Source: Enoplosus armatus
Lineage: Eukaryota; Chordata; Actinopteri; Centrarchiformes; Enoplosidae
Direction of reading: 5' to 3'
DNA: 64,000 nucleotides
Assembly: GCF_043641665.1 (NCBI RefSeq)
Contig: NC_092198.1
Coordinates: forward strand, 17,079,001-17,143,000
Of the stretch, positions 61,525 to 64,000 are shown piece after piece. The translations under genes were made by a program, and so were the position numbers. The first letter of the stretch is position 1; each line of letters starts with the position of its first letter. A model generated the notes under the pieces. It did not search any database and had not been told where the DNA came from. It saw only the letters and a list, made by a program, of their open reading frames with translations.

Positions 61525-64000
61525 GTTACACACCTTTATTCAAGGTGTAACAATCTAATAGGATTACTTCATTTGTCTAGAGCATGTGTCAATTGCAGTG
61601 AAAAGCTGGATGGATTCACCCTTTATTCCCCATTGATTCTCTCCGAGCTAATTCCCCAGACGAATCGCTGTGGCAGTCTGCTTTCCACGAATCCTGTCAT
61701 CCCTCGCAGGGTTTTAAAGAGCAGCACGCCGCCGTGCCGGGAAAGCTTTCTCTTAGTAAATGGTTCAAAGAATAGATGCATGATGAATTCGTCACAGGAG
61801 ACGAGATGAGAGCAGACGTAATGACGGTGACTCTTCTTATGGATAATAAGGTGGTGGGAGCCAAGAGTAAACTATAGGTTGTTTGTTGTTGTTTACAGCA
61901 AGGTGGATGCAAGTTCTTGGGAAATGTTAATTAAGAGCAAAGTGCAGAACCAAGCTTTCTCAGAATAAGCAGTCCCACAGTACCAAACTCCTAACTACTT
62001 TAAAAAGAAACTTTAGTGGTACTCTTTACAAATATAATGAGCAGTGAAACTACTGCTTTATAATACTATACTGTTATTTAGCTTTTAATGCAACTGCACC
62101 CAGGATTGTCTGACACATTCCAATATATATTGTTTGGCATCTGATTCTTGCAAACTGCAGTATATTCTTTTTCGAGGGCAACAGTAAGAGTTGACAATCC
62201 TGACGTGAGGGGGAGAAGTTGGGTGTTTTACTGCCCTGTTGGTTTTGATTAAAGAAGATTATTCAAAGAGAAACCGGCTTGTTGCCCACAGCGTACAGTG
62301 ACCGGAGAACAGTACCCCATCACGAAAACAGGGTTACACAACTATACTAACACCGAAATGGAAGTTAAAGCTTCCTGAAGCAGCACAATGATGTAGAGAA
62401 AACATATCATATTTCCACTACAAAGGAAAATTGAGTCCCATAAGCCCCAAACAGCAGCGCTCACTAACCTACTAACCCCTCTCTCCAGTTAATGAACTTT
62501 ATGTTTCATGGAGGAGGACCGGCTCCAAGGACCTCATACCCATAAATAATTCATTATTTAACAGTAAGGCTTGTTGTGTTTGTGCTTTGTTGCCAGCACA
62601 ATAGCAACTAGTGGTGTAAGCCTGAACACTAACAAGTGAAACTCCCAACGAGTCCAGAGGCTCAAAGTGTTTGGCTGAGTCAGCCTCACACACACAAACA
62701 CACATTTTTCCTGAGAGGGCAACTAAAGCAATATCCACAAACTTCTCTCAGCAAGATGAACATCTTAAGCATCGAGGGTCAACTGAGGTGTCTCCGAGAG
62801 TCACCAGTAACAAACCTTACAGAAGCTGCGAACATGAAAGCACCAATCATCTGGGTATCAAATGTTTTCTTCTCCAGATGTCCACAGCCAGGTCCTTTCT
62901 CACTCCCTCTGGCCAAACCACACTTTAATTGTCCCTCTCCTCCCTCTAACCTCTCCAGACTGCTTTCAGATTTGTTTTACTTTTGTTTCGATCCACAGAG
63001 TCATTTTGTGGAAAAAAAAGTGGCTGTTCACCACCACTGCCAGGAATCAAGATAGTGGCCCTGGTAAGGTTTGCAGGAGAAATGGAGAACAATGCAGTGG
63101 AGGACGAAGGATACTGTCCTCCTAAGATGTTTCAGTTGTTTCTGCAAAGGCCCCGAAACGACAAATCTTTGTGTTCAAGTGACAAAGTCCTCTGGTGGCC
63201 AGAGTAATGACTGGAGCAAAGGAGTAAGTGAGGTGGGGAGGATGGATGCATCGCCTCACAAAACATCGGAGTCTAACATGGAAGACCGCTGTCGCCTAAC
63301 CTTAACAGTCATTTAAGCCCACACCCTAAGTTTCCCAATCTTGTCAGGAAGACGAAGCTTCCAGGTTTATGAAATAGATAAACGCTTTGCCTCTGCATTG
63401 TTCTCTGCTCGCCTGCCTTTAAGTGAGATCAGCTCAAACTACCTGCTGATCGACAGCCGGTCTTCACTGCTGCGCGTCTTTAGGTTGTTTCCAGGTCCTC
63501 TCCACCCAACGCTCCTCTTTATTGCTCGTCCCCTGATGGATATCGATCGCTTTCAGTGAGCTTTGTCTGTCAGTCTGTCATCTGAATCCTTGAACCACCT
63601 CAACCTTATGAAATATTAACACCGACTAGCACAGGCCAATCTCATGGATCAATGCCTCCCTGAGTGTGAGCTGCTGAAAACTTTGAGGAGAGATGATCCG
63701 GATTTTGGCATCCTTCAAATCCAAGTGAGCCGCTGTTAAATTCTTAAAGGTGTTATTTCTTTGCAAAAGGGGAAAAATCCTCATTCAGTCATTGCTACCC
63801 AGCTGCATACTGAATTATCCCTCCATGTGTTGGGTTGTAGCTGTTCAAGGAGAAGAATAAAAGCGTTCAATCAACCAAGCCGCTGAAGAATGGCTGAGGA
63901 AAGCCTCGGCAGGGAAAAAACAATACTGAAATATTCGGTTCAGGAGGCAGAGCAGACTTTCACCTTCACAAAGACTTCTTATGATTGTTTTACAAATCTT

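Larger units (their letters stand above)
34434..64000 (-). other. probable large 5' intron of rgs6, no gene recognised
   Basis: No exon encoding the expected RGS6 N-terminus (MAQG...YCK) was found on the minus strand. No other gene was recognised on either strand. Repeats inside are listed separately. The stretches 37-40, 41-44, 48-51 and 51.3-64 kb are mostly unique sequence. An orthologous human intron is very long, so its start probably lies beyond 64 kb. Confidence 0.6.

Noticed and set aside
62800..62850. Minus-strand SFCK followed by GT, tested as the missing exon ending in CK
   Set aside because: The donor GTTTGT is weak, and nothing upstream resembles the RGS6 N-terminus.
63341..63559. 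72-codon plus-strand frame near the window end
   Set aside because: Its composition is plausible, but there is no recognisable domain and no exon neighbours.
1..64000. tRNA, rRNA, CRISPR array or a complete autonomous transposon
   Set aside because: No cloverleaf with A and B boxes, no rRNA motif, no regularly spaced direct repeats with unique spacers, and no long transposase or reverse transcriptase frame was seen.

Overview
The window looks like nuclear DNA from a ray-finned fish, most likely a percomorph teleost. The genes are split into short exons with canonical GT-AG introns. The two coding regions match vertebrate-only gene families. The introns carry dispersed repeats that I recognise as common in percomorph genomes. 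There is no bacterial, viral or organellar gene content. Statements about human or mammalian orthologues come from memory, because no search was run.

Region 1 (1-9.6 kb, plus strand) is the 3' end of a laminin alpha-2 gene (lama2). Twelve coding exons (49-9274) join without a frame break into 479 codons plus a stop. They cover the tail of LG3, a proline/threonine-rich linker, LG4, LG5 and the C-terminus. LG4-LG5 is the part of laminin-211 that binds glycosylated alpha-dystroglycan. The introns hold a 1.3 kb polypurine tract and a foldback repeat.

Region 2 (9.6-12.9 kb) lies between two convergent genes. It holds the lama2 polyadenylation signal and probably the rgs6 3' UTR.

Region 3 (12.9-34.4 kb, minus strand) is rgs6, an R7-family regulator of G-protein signalling. 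Sixteen exons join into 462 codons plus a stop: DEP, DHEX, GGL, RGS domain and the ...TGLMQSS C-terminus. Only the first roughly 28 residues are missing, so the start codon lies in an exon I could not find or beyond the window.

Region 4 (34.4-64 kb) is best read as the large 5' intron of rgs6. It contains foldback elements, other dispersed repeats, a 34-bp minisatellite and long unique stretches that may be regulatory. I found no further gene.

The most interesting signals are splice-related. A 63-nt phase-matched candidate cassette exon would insert 21 residues inside the RGS domain. A ~100-nt UG repeat abuts the acceptor of the 111-nt GGL exon, which corresponds to the exon skipped in human -GGL isoforms. 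A homopolymeric C20/T11 polypyrimidine tract precedes a C-terminal exon.
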